Shown one piece after another: positions 10,688 through 21,076 of a DNA stretch of 64,000 nucleotides (its first letter is position 1; each line of letters begins with the position of its first letter). Below the pieces are notes generated by a model that worked only from the letters and a program-made list of their open reading frames with translations, did no database searches and had not been told where the DNA came from. The DNA comes from Artemisia argyi (Eukaryota > Streptophyta > Magnoliopsida > Asterales > Asteraceae). The stretch spans positions 103,794,523 through 103,858,522 of the forward strand of contig CM060708.1 in assembly GCA_030686995.1 (NCBI GenBank). The letters are read 5' to 3'. Position numbers and translations under genes: made by a program.

Positions 10688-13600
10688 TTTTATGTAATTT
10701 TTAGGAATTTAAAAGTATTTAAACTAATTAAAAATTAATAAAAATAATAGAAAATAAATGGGAAAAATGAAAAATTAATTTCTAAAAATCTAAAATAATT
10801 GAAAACTATTTTCTAAAATATTTTTGGATTTTTCTAGGTTTTTTCTGATTTTTTTGGATTTTTTAGTAATTAAAATGTATTAAAAATTGATTAAAAACTA
10901 AAATTTAATGAGAAAAATACTAAATTAAGCTAGAAAAAATTTGAAAAAATTCAGGAAAATCTAAAATATTATTCTAATACTAGGAAAATTAAGAAATTTT
11001 AAATAAGCCCACTAATAAGCAGTTTGAATAAGCACTTAGAATAAGCACTTCTACATAAAATCGCACCAAAAGCTTAAGGAATGTGAAATGGACCTAAACA
11101 AACTTAATGCAGCTAAAAAATCTAAAATAAGCCTTGCCCGTAAGCCAGAAAGCTCAGCCGTATGTCCTATGTTACTATAGCAAACAGTGTGTAAACCTTC
11201 AACTTGCAGGCACAAATAAGCAGTCTAAATAAGCTCTAAACTAGAATATTAAAGGGGCAAAAGCTTAACTACATGGTTGAGATCCTTAAAAACCAAAAAG
11301 CCCTATCACATTATATCAATTGCTACTCTAAAAAAGGCCTAGATCAGGTGGCAATACAACACCTGTAACTGAAATAACTTGACTATCAAATGTCATACGA
11401 ACTTTGACCAAATTCAGTGTCAATAGCCAAAATCTATTACTATAAGATAAATTGAACTAGTTAAAGTAGTAGAACCATACAAGCAAACACAAATCACTTC
11501 ACATGATCAAAGATACATGAACAGATAACACAATATCCAAGTAGAAATGAAACTACAATCTAATTATGACTTTTGTGTTTAGCTCTACCAGTTTATGCTA
11601 GTTCTGATCTATTCTATTCTAATTCGGACTATGGAAAGCAAAATTCCAGCAAATCAACAACAAATTCCACAAGTAAAACTCAAATCCAAACAGTCCATAG
11701 GGGTAATTATCAATCCTACTTAAACTAATTCAACAAGCACTAAAGTCCAATCCAATAGCCGAAACAGCAAGCTAGATGTACAAGCTTCTCAGAAAATCAA
11801 TAAGCAAGCCATAATCTTAAATAACGAACAAGAAAAGAGTTTATGAAAGATGGCAGTTGGGACAATATCAATGGTGCAGGGGAACAATCCTAAGGGGCTG
11901 ATGGACAAGTACTACTAGTGCAAGTGAAAGAATCAGTTCAAGTAAGCTAGTCAAAATCCGCAAGTAAGCTAACAAATGCACTTAGAAAGGTAAAATAAAC
12001 TAATACTAATAAGGAATAAACTACCAACTATTTGTCAATTCAAAACTAATTTTGAGGTTAAGATGACTGTATGGAACAGCAGCCTGGTGCATGGCATAAC
12101 AGGTTCAAGAACAATATAAGGAACTAGAGCAAAGTGTTCAAAAGTACAAGTATAAAGCTGAGATTAATTCCACACTTAAACAAGCTGCTATGGAGCAAAG
12201 GTACCAGGTTACAGCCTATAATGAGCTTATTAGAAATTCTACCAAAGTTCAAAAACAGATTATATATGGAAATAACTTCTGATCCAAAAACCCCTATATG
12301 ACTAAATTATTAAAGAATTCGATTGAAAACGATGATATATATGATTACACTACTGATGCGATATGTCTAAGTATGCTAAATGAATGTAATCAAAGCTAAA
12401 TTGATGATGAGATCAGCAGTACACTATTTAGAAACAACTTATGCAATACTATACTAAAATGCTAGTAACAACAAATATGAGATGTACAAAATCAATTCCA
12501 ACGAATAAGCTCTAAAACTGATCACATAAGCTAAAAGAAGCACATGAACATTGATCAAAACAACTAAACACTACTAGAACAGAGTTTGCAATAAATGAAA
12601 GTTGATTACTAAGAATCCAATATCACAAAATAATCTAACAACTAACCATTACTACCCAAATACACAATCAAATGGCTAATCTAAACAGTAAATAACAACA
12701 ATCAAGCTAACAAGTATGATCTACACTAATCAAAGTAGTTAATGCAATAAGAAGCTAAAATGAGAAATTGAGATCTTACATTGAAAACCTAAGCTGAACC
12801 GAGGTGGACTTGAACCATAGCCTATCTTTAGATAGGCTCAAACACACCATGAATCATGAATCAAACACTAGTAATCCCAGAATCATCATCATATATTCCC
12901 CTTTGACTTTCATTGACCAGTACCATTCAATTAATCTAAGCAGATTTCAAACACCAAAACTTACTTCAAGCTTTTGAAAAGCTTAAATGAGCTGTTGAAT
13001 ATTATTACTTAAAGCTTGAAACAGATATGATAACAAATGAATTGCTGTAAAATTAAATGGCAAGGAATTTTAATTGAAAACTATAGTTTTATTAAAAACT
13101 TTAATAAGTACAAAAATAAGCTACAATAAGCTGAGATAAGCACTAAATTAAGCTAAATCTAATCCTACTACATTACTCTACTTCTACTCCTATTATCTAA
13201 CAGCTTCAAAATGAGGAGTGGCGTCTCTATATATAGCTGTGAGGTGAGGAGCGTCTTCAGAAGGCTCTAGAAATGGTATCCACCAAGAGTATACTCTAAT
13301 AGATCCCTTGTGACGTCCTTCAACTAATCAGAGCCTTATATTCCTTCTCATTACGCGTTCAGTCCAATAAACAGCTCCCACGTGTCATTCTTTGTGTCAG
13401 GGGGTGTCAGGGCTTCTAGAAGTATGCATTGAATACCAAAAGTACCCTTAATTGTGGCAATTTAAGGTGGGGGTGAATTAGGGTTCATAATGAACAGTGG
13501 TAATTGGGGAAAAAGATGTACGGGTTAACTTTTGGGAGGCGGGTAAATAATTTTTATTATTATTTGACCGGGTTAATAGGTTGGGTATGGGTTTGGGTAG

Positions 13601-14053
13601 TGTAGGGACTGGGCTCGGGTTAAATGATGTTTAGGCTTGGGATTGTTTATTCAGATTTGGACTTTGGATTTTTTTTTTGGATTATTAGTGTTTAGTAAAA
13701 TTGAAAATTGCAAGGATCAAAAGTGTAACTTTTGGAATTTAGAGGACCACTTCTACCAATTCTTCAAAATAATTTCAAGGTTCTTTCTTGTAAAACTTTG
13801 ATTCTTCAAGGATGATTATGACAATATAAGCTTAATTAAAATCCAAACTCTTTCCCGGCTCGGCTTTTGAACCTTCTTTCAAATCTCGTGCTCGTGTTGT
13901 CGTTTTTGGCTCGGTTTTGTCCATTTTCACAATATCCTTACCTGAACATCACAAACACAAAAACAATACAAATTTGACATTCATAGTCGGGTTTTTTTGG
14001 TCGTTTTGGTCCGATATTTAGGTATAAAGGTATGTGTAAATTAACACATACCA
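10141..14053 (-). mobile_element. 3.9-kb-family solo LTR, copy 2
   Basis: A single LTR of about 3,913 bp flanked by CTAAT at 10136-10140 and 14054-14058. On the minus strand it begins TGGTATGTG at 14053. The 3' end is ...TTA instead of CA, which fits a single G-to-A change on the plus strand. It is nested in copy 1, at the right edge of the TAA array, and shares the terminal hairpin, the 'TTTTTGTGTTTGTGATG'-type block, ATAAGC-rich sequence and the GTTGGGA...CGACCCGGG block. There is no coding capacity. A poly(T) run lies at 10658-10684. The left boundary is slightly uncertain. Confidence 0.7.
13227..13236 (-). promoter_or_regulatory. TATA box of solo LTR copy 2
   Basis: CTATATATAG, placed as in the other copies but about 820 bp from the LTR start. 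Confidence 0.45.
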
Positions 14054-14662
14054 CTAATAATAATAATAATAAAAGATAAAGTAAAATAAAAAATTATAAA
14101 GTTTTGACAGAAAAATGGTTTTGAAAATGGAATTCGGTTTTGAAAATGATTTTGGGTTTTGACTTTGAAATTTTTTTTGCATTTAATCTTTCGGGGTTAA
14201 AAGGGTAAATTGGTGATTTGGTGTCGGGTGAGGGTAAAATGGTAATTTGGCCATGGTTGAGGGTAAACGGTGATAAGGGTTAAGGTTAGGGTAAAAGGGT
14301 GATTACGGGTTTTGGGTTTGGTTTTCCACACTCCCCCATGTCACATCCCGGGATTGACTTGATCTTTGACTTTTTGACTTTGACTTTGACTTTTCGTCCT
14401 TTTCTTCAAAATTATGTCGAGTCGATCCGGTAATGCTCCATTATGCTCCGTTTCCCATCCAAGTTCTGGCTTTTGACATTTTTCCAAGTAACATGCTCAA
14501 TTTTTTTCTTTTTGGCCTCAATTATGCCTGTTTTTGCAATATCCGTTCCTGCACGATCACAAACACAAAAACACAGTATCTTAGGAATTTTTGGTTAGTT
14601 TTTGGTCGTTTTGGTCTTAATTTAGTACGAAAAAGGTGTGTGAATAAGAACACACCAGTGCT

Positions 14663-16581
14663 AGTTTTAGGACAATCCTAGGTTTCATTAAGATCAAGAA
14701 TGCGGAGTTGTTAGTTGTGGAGATGAGGGAGTTGTGAAACACATGATGTGTTCTTCTTTTAATGAAGTATTGATGAAGAGTAAGTGTTGGATTAGAAAGG
14801 CTTGAAGCAAGTACGGTTTTGTGAGTTGGTTTTAGCTAAGAGATGTTTACCTATGTGTTTGTACTATGAAGAGTAAGAAACACATGGAAATGCGTTCTTA
14901 ACATATAATTATGTGAATGAATTTCCCTCCCCCATAATTGGTAGATATCCAACATAATGAGTTTAACAAAGGATAAAGAGGATGAGGAAGTAAATTGTTT
15001 TAGAAGGTTGTTCCGGTTTAATGAAAGTAATGAGCTAAGTATACTCATTATGGATGGTGATTAGCATACAATGAACTTCATCCTTGAAGTCATGTATCTC
15101 TTCTCGGTCAAAGCAAGATAATTGCTTGATGAGGCAAGTGGTTGTGATTGACTAACAAAAGAAAAATCAATTTTACTACTTGTTTGATTAGTAATCTTAA
15201 GGTGACGAAGAAGTTATGTTTAAACTCAAAAATTTAAAGGAGTCCATATGGAGAACAAAAATGGAGAACAGATATGGAGAACACGTGTAGAGAACAAATA
15301 TGGTTGGATGAGAAAGTTCAACATATGTTGTTGGAAAGCTTGAGTTTGGGTTTTCGGATATGACCAATTATATTTGCGATTCAAAATAATCTACTTGAGT
15401 ATTTTGGATGAAACAATCAAGTTGTCAATCCTACTATGAACCTTGGAAAATGATCATGTAAAAGAAGATGGGAAATTACATCATCAACACAAGAGTGGGT
15501 TATCATCCGATGTACATTCTTGTCGTTTCAGAAAACACGCAAGAAAAGATGAAATCAAGAATTCATATAAGCACATAGTACACTTATGTTGCACAAATAA
15601 CAAACTCAACAAGAAGTCATATAGCATATTACATGTTTTAAACATTATTCAACTTATATGACCTATCCAAGTATTTAAGAAAATAGCATATACAACACAA
15701 CTAGATGTTATCCCAAACACTCTTTCAAATAGCACATTGATTAGTATATATATTACTAACTCGACACATAAGAAAATGAATAACATGGCAAGGAAGACAC
15801 ATATGTAACACATACAAAGAAGCACAAAAACTATTAGAGATAACCATACAATCAAGTTGAGCAAGGCAAAACAATTAATCATTTAGCATAGCATACGAAA
15901 GTTCTTTTCATCGCTTTATGTTAAATATTAACATGTATATCAAGATTGATTATTTTTTTTATATTTAAATATGACCAAAACTTTTAGTTTCAAAAGAAAG
16001 CACATTAATGTTTAGAGATGAAGACATTTGTTTCTAATTTACACCAAGAATTTGTGTAAATGTTATAACCGAAAAATGAATTTCTATTATAAATCAAGGA
16101 TAATGTAAATTTTTGTTTTGAATCAGTTTATAAAATTATTTTCATATGAAAGAGGACTTAAATACCTTTAAAACGATAGGTGGCACGACTTCTACGGACT
16201 TACGGTTAATTACTTATGAATTTTTGAAGTTTACTAAAAACTGTCCTCTATGCAGACGGATTCGCCGGATCCTTTCCAAAAGGGATCCGCCCTTTAATAA
16301 CAAAAGGATCCGCAAATCTGACACAAATTCACAGGAACACGTATTTTGACCTGATGAAAAGGTTTAATTTTTATAGACTTTTTAGTGAACTTGTATTACC
16401 CATTTTAATCTTTATTCAAGCTTGAATAACAAGATATCTAACAACAAAACTTCAAAGAAAAAATCAACTATAACACTTTTCATATTATGCTTGACTTCAC
16501 CAAAAATTTGATACAAAGACCTTACTCAGTTTTAAAAAATCACTTATTTTAAAACAAGAGCCAACATACTCTGATTCCAAA
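14663..16581 (-). other. Non-coding 5' interior of the outer Copia element
   Basis: Resumes the interior after the solo LTR. No gag or other domain is visible. It contains a GGATCC palindrome block at 16266-16315 and, at 16565-16580, the degenerate primer-binding site (minus TTGGAATCAGAGTATG, compare the plant consensus TGGTATCAGAGC). Confidence 0.6.
16266..16316. repeat. GGATCC palindrome block, internal copy 3
   Basis: GCCGGATCCTTTCC and AAAAGGGATCCGCC, with a further AAAGGATCCGC site. It follows a lead resembling the other four blocks (an ACTGT(C/T)C motif upstream). Confidence 0.7.
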
Positions 16582-18259
16582 TGTGGAAACGGTGGAAACG
16601 ATAGGGGTGAATACGTTTCTGTTTCAAACTTAAAACTTTTGTATCAAATATACTAATCAAGTTTCGCCATTATTAGTCTGGTTTGTATTTCTTTTCTAAA
16701 AACATTCTTACGACAAATTGTTGATCAAGCATGACCTAATATGTAAAGTATTGAATATAGTCTATGAGTATATGAACACAATGAAAGCATAAAGTAAGAC
16801 AAGTACACAACACAATCATAAGCAACAATCACAAAGACAATCAACAATATGAAGTAAGAATAAAAGTAAAGCGATGAGTAAAAAGGATATGCAAACCGAC
16901 ACGAGGATTTATAGTGGTTCGGTTACGAAGCTCCTCTTCGCCCTACTCCACTCCCCGAGTCACCTACTTGAGAGTTACTTCACTAGATCAACAAGCTCCA
17001 TTATCGGCGGAGAAACCTTACACAACGTAGCTTACAATTTATCAGGTACTAAGCTAAATACCGGGTCCATCACCCGAACCATACACACCATAGCTTACAC
17101 TTTATCCGGTACTAAGCTAAATACCGAGTCTTTAACACGGCGAACCAATCCAACACAACAACACAACACATCAATAACACCCATTATGTTTTGTGGCCCA
17201 ACATAACAAACCTTGTGTTTTATGGCACAAACACACAAACCATCTAATCTATTTGGAGATAAGAAGATGATACAAGAGAAGATCCAAGACAATGTGTCTA
17301 ATGGATATAAATGCCTAATCTAAATAAACTTCCATTAGTAGAAAGTCTTCAATGTATGCTTGTTGTGATATAACTTCATATATGTATGATGGTGGTGGAT
17401 GAGGATCACCTCGGTAGATAAGGATGCATGATCTTCAACCTTACTTTGGAGGATCACTTCGGGAGTGTGCTTACAACAATAATGAAAGTTAGAAGCATTA
17501 TGATCATATTAAAATAAGGTGTTCTACATGTTTTCCTAATGATCTAAGTGTGTTAGAAATGGTGGAGAGAAAGTATGTGAGAGGTGTATTAAAAAGTGAA
17601 GAATGGTCTTGTATTTATAGGTAAAGAAGTCACTGTTCACCTAGATCCGGCGGATCCCTTACAAAAGGGATCCGACCAGTTATAGCCCAGGGATCCGGCT
17701 ATCTTGTATTACCAGTCCAGATCTTGGGTTACAATTCCAGGTTTTGGGTTATGGGTTAAGGTCCATGGGTCATGTGATGTCATGCATGATGTCAAAGACA
17801 TCTTCGGTCATGGGTTGTGGACTTTGGGTCATGGGTCATGTGTTTTACCTATTTTGATGTCATGCATAATGTTATGTACATTAATGCACATGGGTCATGG
17901 GTTTTGGGTTATGGATAGTCCAAGGATTAACATTTAATGCATGATGCATTTAATGCACGTGGGTCATGGGTTATGAATTATGGGTCATGGGTTTTGGGTT
18001 ATAGATAGTCCAATTCATTTATATGTTTTATTTAACTCTGTATTTTTATAAAAGTGTAAGTAATAAAATTTACTTATAAGTGTTTTATAAAAATGGTTTT
18101 AGCTTTATGTAAAATATTTAACTAAACATGTTTGATTGTTAGTTTGGGTTTTGATCATAACGCAACATAACAAAAATGTACGAACCTGTGTTGTAGCATA
18201 CAAGGACTTGAGGCGTCGAGAGATGTTGAATGTATGTTGAGACAATATATGATTACAAG
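16582..18259 (-). repeat. 5' LTR of the outer Copia element, outer end lost
   Basis: Starts TGTGGAAACG next to the primer-binding site and aligns with 518-2380 of the partner LTR. At 18259 the match stops where the Gypsy-type element begins. The remaining ~115 bp expected from the partner LTR are not found after 24987, so they were deleted with the end of that element. The LTR has two 63-bp units, a TATA box at 17611-17620, a palindrome block at 17643-17700 and G-rich repeats. Confidence 0.85.
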
Positions 18260-19935
18260 TGATGAGATGAAAAGTGTACTGCTTTTAGGTGTCATTTAAG
18301 AACTAAGTCGAGATTATTTGATCAAATTTTGCCCTAAATTATTTCTTTTGTCATTTTAGGTACTTTAGAGAAGAAATCTGGAAAAGGAAGCATTTTGGAC
18401 GTTTTTTAAGCGAAAAGTGAAGAAAACGGCAAAGTCTCTAAATCAAGCTGGAAATAGTACCTGAAGGCGTCACGTATTGCATGTGACGGCGTCACACTTT
18501 GGCAAAAAGTTGGATATGAAGTTTACACGAGACGCGCCAGAATGATTTTTGGGATTAAAGAGTGATGGCGTCACCCTTTGGGACGCCTAGGCCGTCACGT
18601 GTAATTTACAAGGTGATGGCCCAGAAATATTATAACGTGAAAACTTCAAGTTTAATACCAGATGGCCATCTAGTGTACGTCTGACACCGTCGTGTGTTAA
18701 TGGAGGCAGACCATCACGTGTTAACTAGTCACAATTTGCGCGCGTTTTAGCTGTTATTGTTTTGGCCATAACTTTTGCATACGAACTCGGATTTAGGTGA
18801 TTCAAAATCACACATGAAGAGGACGAAGAGATCTACAATTTGATGAATAAATTTTGGTCTTGACGCCGTCAAGACGGGCCAGGCTGAAAAGTGCCTATAA
18901 ATACAACCTTATAACTTCATTATTTGTAAGCCCCCAACCCTAGGTCCGATTGTAGGGTTAGGGTAGGTGTTTTTCCAGCAACTTAAAGGGTTTCAATCAC
19001 TCCATAAATATCTTGTATTAGTTTGTTGATTCTATCTTAATTATGTCTTTCATTTTTATTGTTGATTGTTCTCTATTCATCATGCTTGGCCAATTCACCT
19101 TGTGTCCACTTATGATTGTGTGAAACTTGTATATAATTGATTAGATCTTATTGATTTCTTTGTTGATGTTTGTGTCTATCTTCATCAATTAAGGTGTGAC
19201 AACTTCAATAGGTCTAGTTGATTTAGTTTATAATTCTTGGTTCCTATTGTTTCTTGTTTTGATTAAATGTTAATCGATGTTAGGCTTAAGAAAATTGTCA
19301 GACTTTCAATTGGTAACATGCTTGAACGTCTTAAGAAACATGAATCGGATGTGTACTACGATTTTAATGGTTGTATTTAATGCATGAGTGACTACTAAGG
19401 AGGCCATGTTAGGAGCTAGTTGTCGGCTCGACATAGGAAGAGGTAGAAGCTTATATAGTTGGGGAAGATCGTACACGGCCCCACGAATGGTATTAAGGAA
19501 TACAACCTGTCAATTAAAACAAGGATGTGACAATTCAATAGGTAGAATTGGATAGCTAGCAAGGAGTAATATATCATAGGTAGATACGCTTCACTTCCCT
19601 CATAGACTCCTAGTTTATTTTCCTACACATTAGTTTAAATAGTAGCCTTTGGGTTTGTTGATTAGCAACTAATTCCGCCCCTTCTTCCAAAACCCAAGAT
19701 TTTTACTTGCTTTTCATAAAATATAAAAAATAGAAAAAGAATCATCCATCACCTCTAGACCTAGTTAGATTAATTTCAATCCTAACAAACACTATTCTTT
19801 GAGTTGAACGATCAATCCCCCGGTACTTGCCACTTTACTATACTACAATGGTCAGGTACACTGCCTGGTGGGGATTGCAAGCCTCTTGAGATCCCTTGAG
19901 AGGTAAAACCTTTTGCGAGGGCGCAATCCCATGCA
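18260..19935 (+). repeat. 5' LTR of the non-autonomous Gypsy-type element
   Basis: The start is fixed by the partner LTR and by the point where the outer Copia LTR is interrupted. The end is placed at ...CCATGCA, 9 bp before the primer-binding site. It has a TATA box at 18896-18902 (CCTATAAATAC) and, upstream, multiple GACGGCGTCAC-type imperfect palindromes at about 18475-18730. Confidence 0.75.
18896..18902 (+). promoter_or_regulatory. TATA box, Gypsy-type 5' LTR
   Basis: TATAAAT in GTGCCTATAAATACAAC. It is conserved in the 3' LTR at 24094-24100. Confidence 0.6.
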
Positions 19936-19944
19936 TAAATTTTT

Positions 19945-19962
19945 TAGCGCCGCTGCCCGGGG
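19945..19962 (+). promoter_or_regulatory. tRNA-Asp-type primer-binding site
   Basis: TAGCGCCGCTGCCCGGGG is close to the plant Gypsy consensus TGGCGCCGTTGCCGGGG, complementary to the tRNA-Asp 3' end. One inserted C and a few substitutions suggest decay. Confidence 0.7.
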
Positions 19963-20101
19963 AATAGTTATTGCTTAGGTTGAATTTTGTTTTTATTAGG
20001 TCTACTCACAAGATTCCTATCAAGTGAGATTTTTTCTTTTTATTTTTTAGCTTTCTCGTAGTCTATCTTTTCTTTGTGATTTTGTTTGTAATTTGCTTCA
20101 A

Positions 20102-21076
20102 ATGGACTTTTCACTTAGACTTCTAAGATTGCAAGATAAGGTTGAGTGGTTAGAACACCAAGGAGTTCAAAATACCTCATTTAGAGACACCTATGAATCA
20201 TATGAGCCTTCACCTAGGATAGATTCTTATGAACATCCTCCATGTTTAGGATCTCGTTTTAGTGAGGCCAATAGGAAAAGCGACCTAGTTTTCCAAGGAA
20301 TTATGGAGAGAGCTGTAGCAACAAACCATAAGTGGGATGAAGCACTAGGTTTGCTGTTATCACTACCTAAGAAAACAATTGAGGAGGGTTTAGCCGAGAA
20401 TGATCACATTGATCAAAAAGACCTAGGTTTTATGACCAATGACTTTAAATCTCAAGGAACACATGATGAATCCTTTAGGCAAATTGAACATATGATTATT
20501 GAGGAAGATCCTTATGATTCAGACATAGAAGTTGAGATGCCTAGAGAAGCACGTGAGATATTTAGGAGAATGCTTAGGATAGATTCTACCATAGCACATG
20601 ATGAGGATATAGGTGATCTTGACATGTGGAATGATGAGGTCAATAACATAAGACCACAAAATACTCAACCATCATTTGAGGCACACACACCGCCCGTGAC
20701 TTACTCAGAAGAAGTAGAAGAAACTTTAGGAATTCTGATGAAGGTAGAACCCTTGGACCAAGCACCACTTGAGGATATAGGTTTGAATACTTGTATTGAT
20801 AACCTTACTCTTAGTTTTAGGGAATTTCCTAGTGTTGATGGACCGGAACCTCAACCTTTACACAACTTTCCATCCTTAGATATATTTCTAGGAGACAAAA
20901 GAGGAACCGACCCACCCATCGACCAATATTATCCGGGTAGTTTTAGGATGAAGGAAGCCATTCACTCACCCCCTTCACCTCACGTGGCATATTTTCACAC
21001 TAAGGGTGCGTATCGCTACTTCCACCCGCACTTAATCCTAAGTGTAGGGAAAACCTCCCCTATTTCAGTTAAATAA
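20102..21076 (+). CDS. Intact ORF of unknown function in the non-autonomous Gypsy-type element
   Basis: This is a 324-residue reading frame. I start it at the ATG at 20102, since the three codons upstream offer only a TTG. The protein is acidic and hydrophilic, has no membrane segment or signal peptide, and lacks the RT, integrase, protease and CCHC zinc knuckle of gag-pol. Residues ~10-20 may form a short coiled coil (LRLQDKVEWLEHQ). Residues ~140-165 are Glu/Arg-rich (PREAREIFRRMLRID). The last ~60 residues hold the most distinctive block: KRGTDPPIDQYYPGSFRMK, then SPPSPHVAYFH and HPHLILSVGK just before the stop. I recall similar C-terminal blocks in predicted proteins of Athila/Tat-like non-autonomous elements in Asteraceae, but I know no biochemical role. 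The frame survives intact while everything around it is decayed. Confidence 0.6.
   Translation: MDFSLRLLRLQDKVEWLEHQGVQNTSFRDTYESYEPSPRIDSYEHPPCLGSRFSEANRKSDLVFQGIMERAVATNHKWDEALGLLLSLPKKTIEEGLAENDHIDQKDLGFMTNDFKSQGTHDESFRQIEHMIIEEDPYDSDIEVEMPREAREIFRRMLRIDSTIAHDEDIGDLDMWNDEVNNIRPQNTQPSFEAHTPPVTYSEEVEETLGILMKVEPLDQAPLEDIGLNTCIDNLTLSFREFPSVDGPEPQPLHNFPSLDIFLGDKRGTDPPIDQYYPGSFRMKEAIHSPPSPHVAYFHTKGAYRYFHPHLILSVGKTSPISVK

Larger units (their letters stand above)
4845..14657 (-). mobile_element. 3.9-kb-family solo LTR, copy 1 (interrupted)
   Basis: The outer bounds are TG...CA with a 5-bp target duplication GTGCT at 4840-4844 and 14658-14662. On the minus strand it begins TGGTGTGT... at 14657 and ends ...ATATCA at 4845. 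Removing the TAA-flanked retrotransposon and the second solo LTR (10141-14053) leaves roughly 3.7-3.9 kb, matching the ~3.9-kb lengths of the other two copies. There is no primer-binding site, gag or pol, so this is a solo LTR. Shared landmarks are a terminal hairpin, a 'GTTTTTGTGTTTGTGATCG' block, a TATA box, many GCTTAT/ATAAGC motifs, and a GTTGGGA...CGACCCGGG block near the 3' end. The length suggests a Ty3/Gypsy Tat/Ogre-like parent (inference). Confidence 0.75.
518..18259 (-). mobile_element. Non-autonomous Sirevirus-like Copia element, nested and 5'-truncated
   Basis: Two direct repeats, 518-2495 and 16582-18259, are LTRs in minus orientation. On the minus strand a degenerate initiator-Met-type primer-binding site lies next to the inner end of the right LTR, and a GGGGA-type polypurine tract precedes the left LTR, which fixes the orientation. 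The interior (2496-16581) is 14 kb but contains no gag, protease, integrase or RT that I can find. About 9.8 kb of it is a later solo LTR with its own insertions, leaving about 4.3 kb of native non-coding interior. The Sirevirus affinity is inferred from the long LTRs, the repeated polypurine-tract-like motifs and the GC-rich palindromes. The element was mobilised, if at all, by proteins from relatives. The outer ~115 bp of the right LTR are missing because of the insertion at 18260. Confidence 0.75.

Noticed and set aside
4845..14657. A complete LTR retrotransposon with LTRs at 4845 and 10141
   Set aside because: Each copy has its own terminal hairpin, its own target duplication and full LTR length; no primer-binding site or gag-pol lies between them, so two nested solo LTRs fit better.
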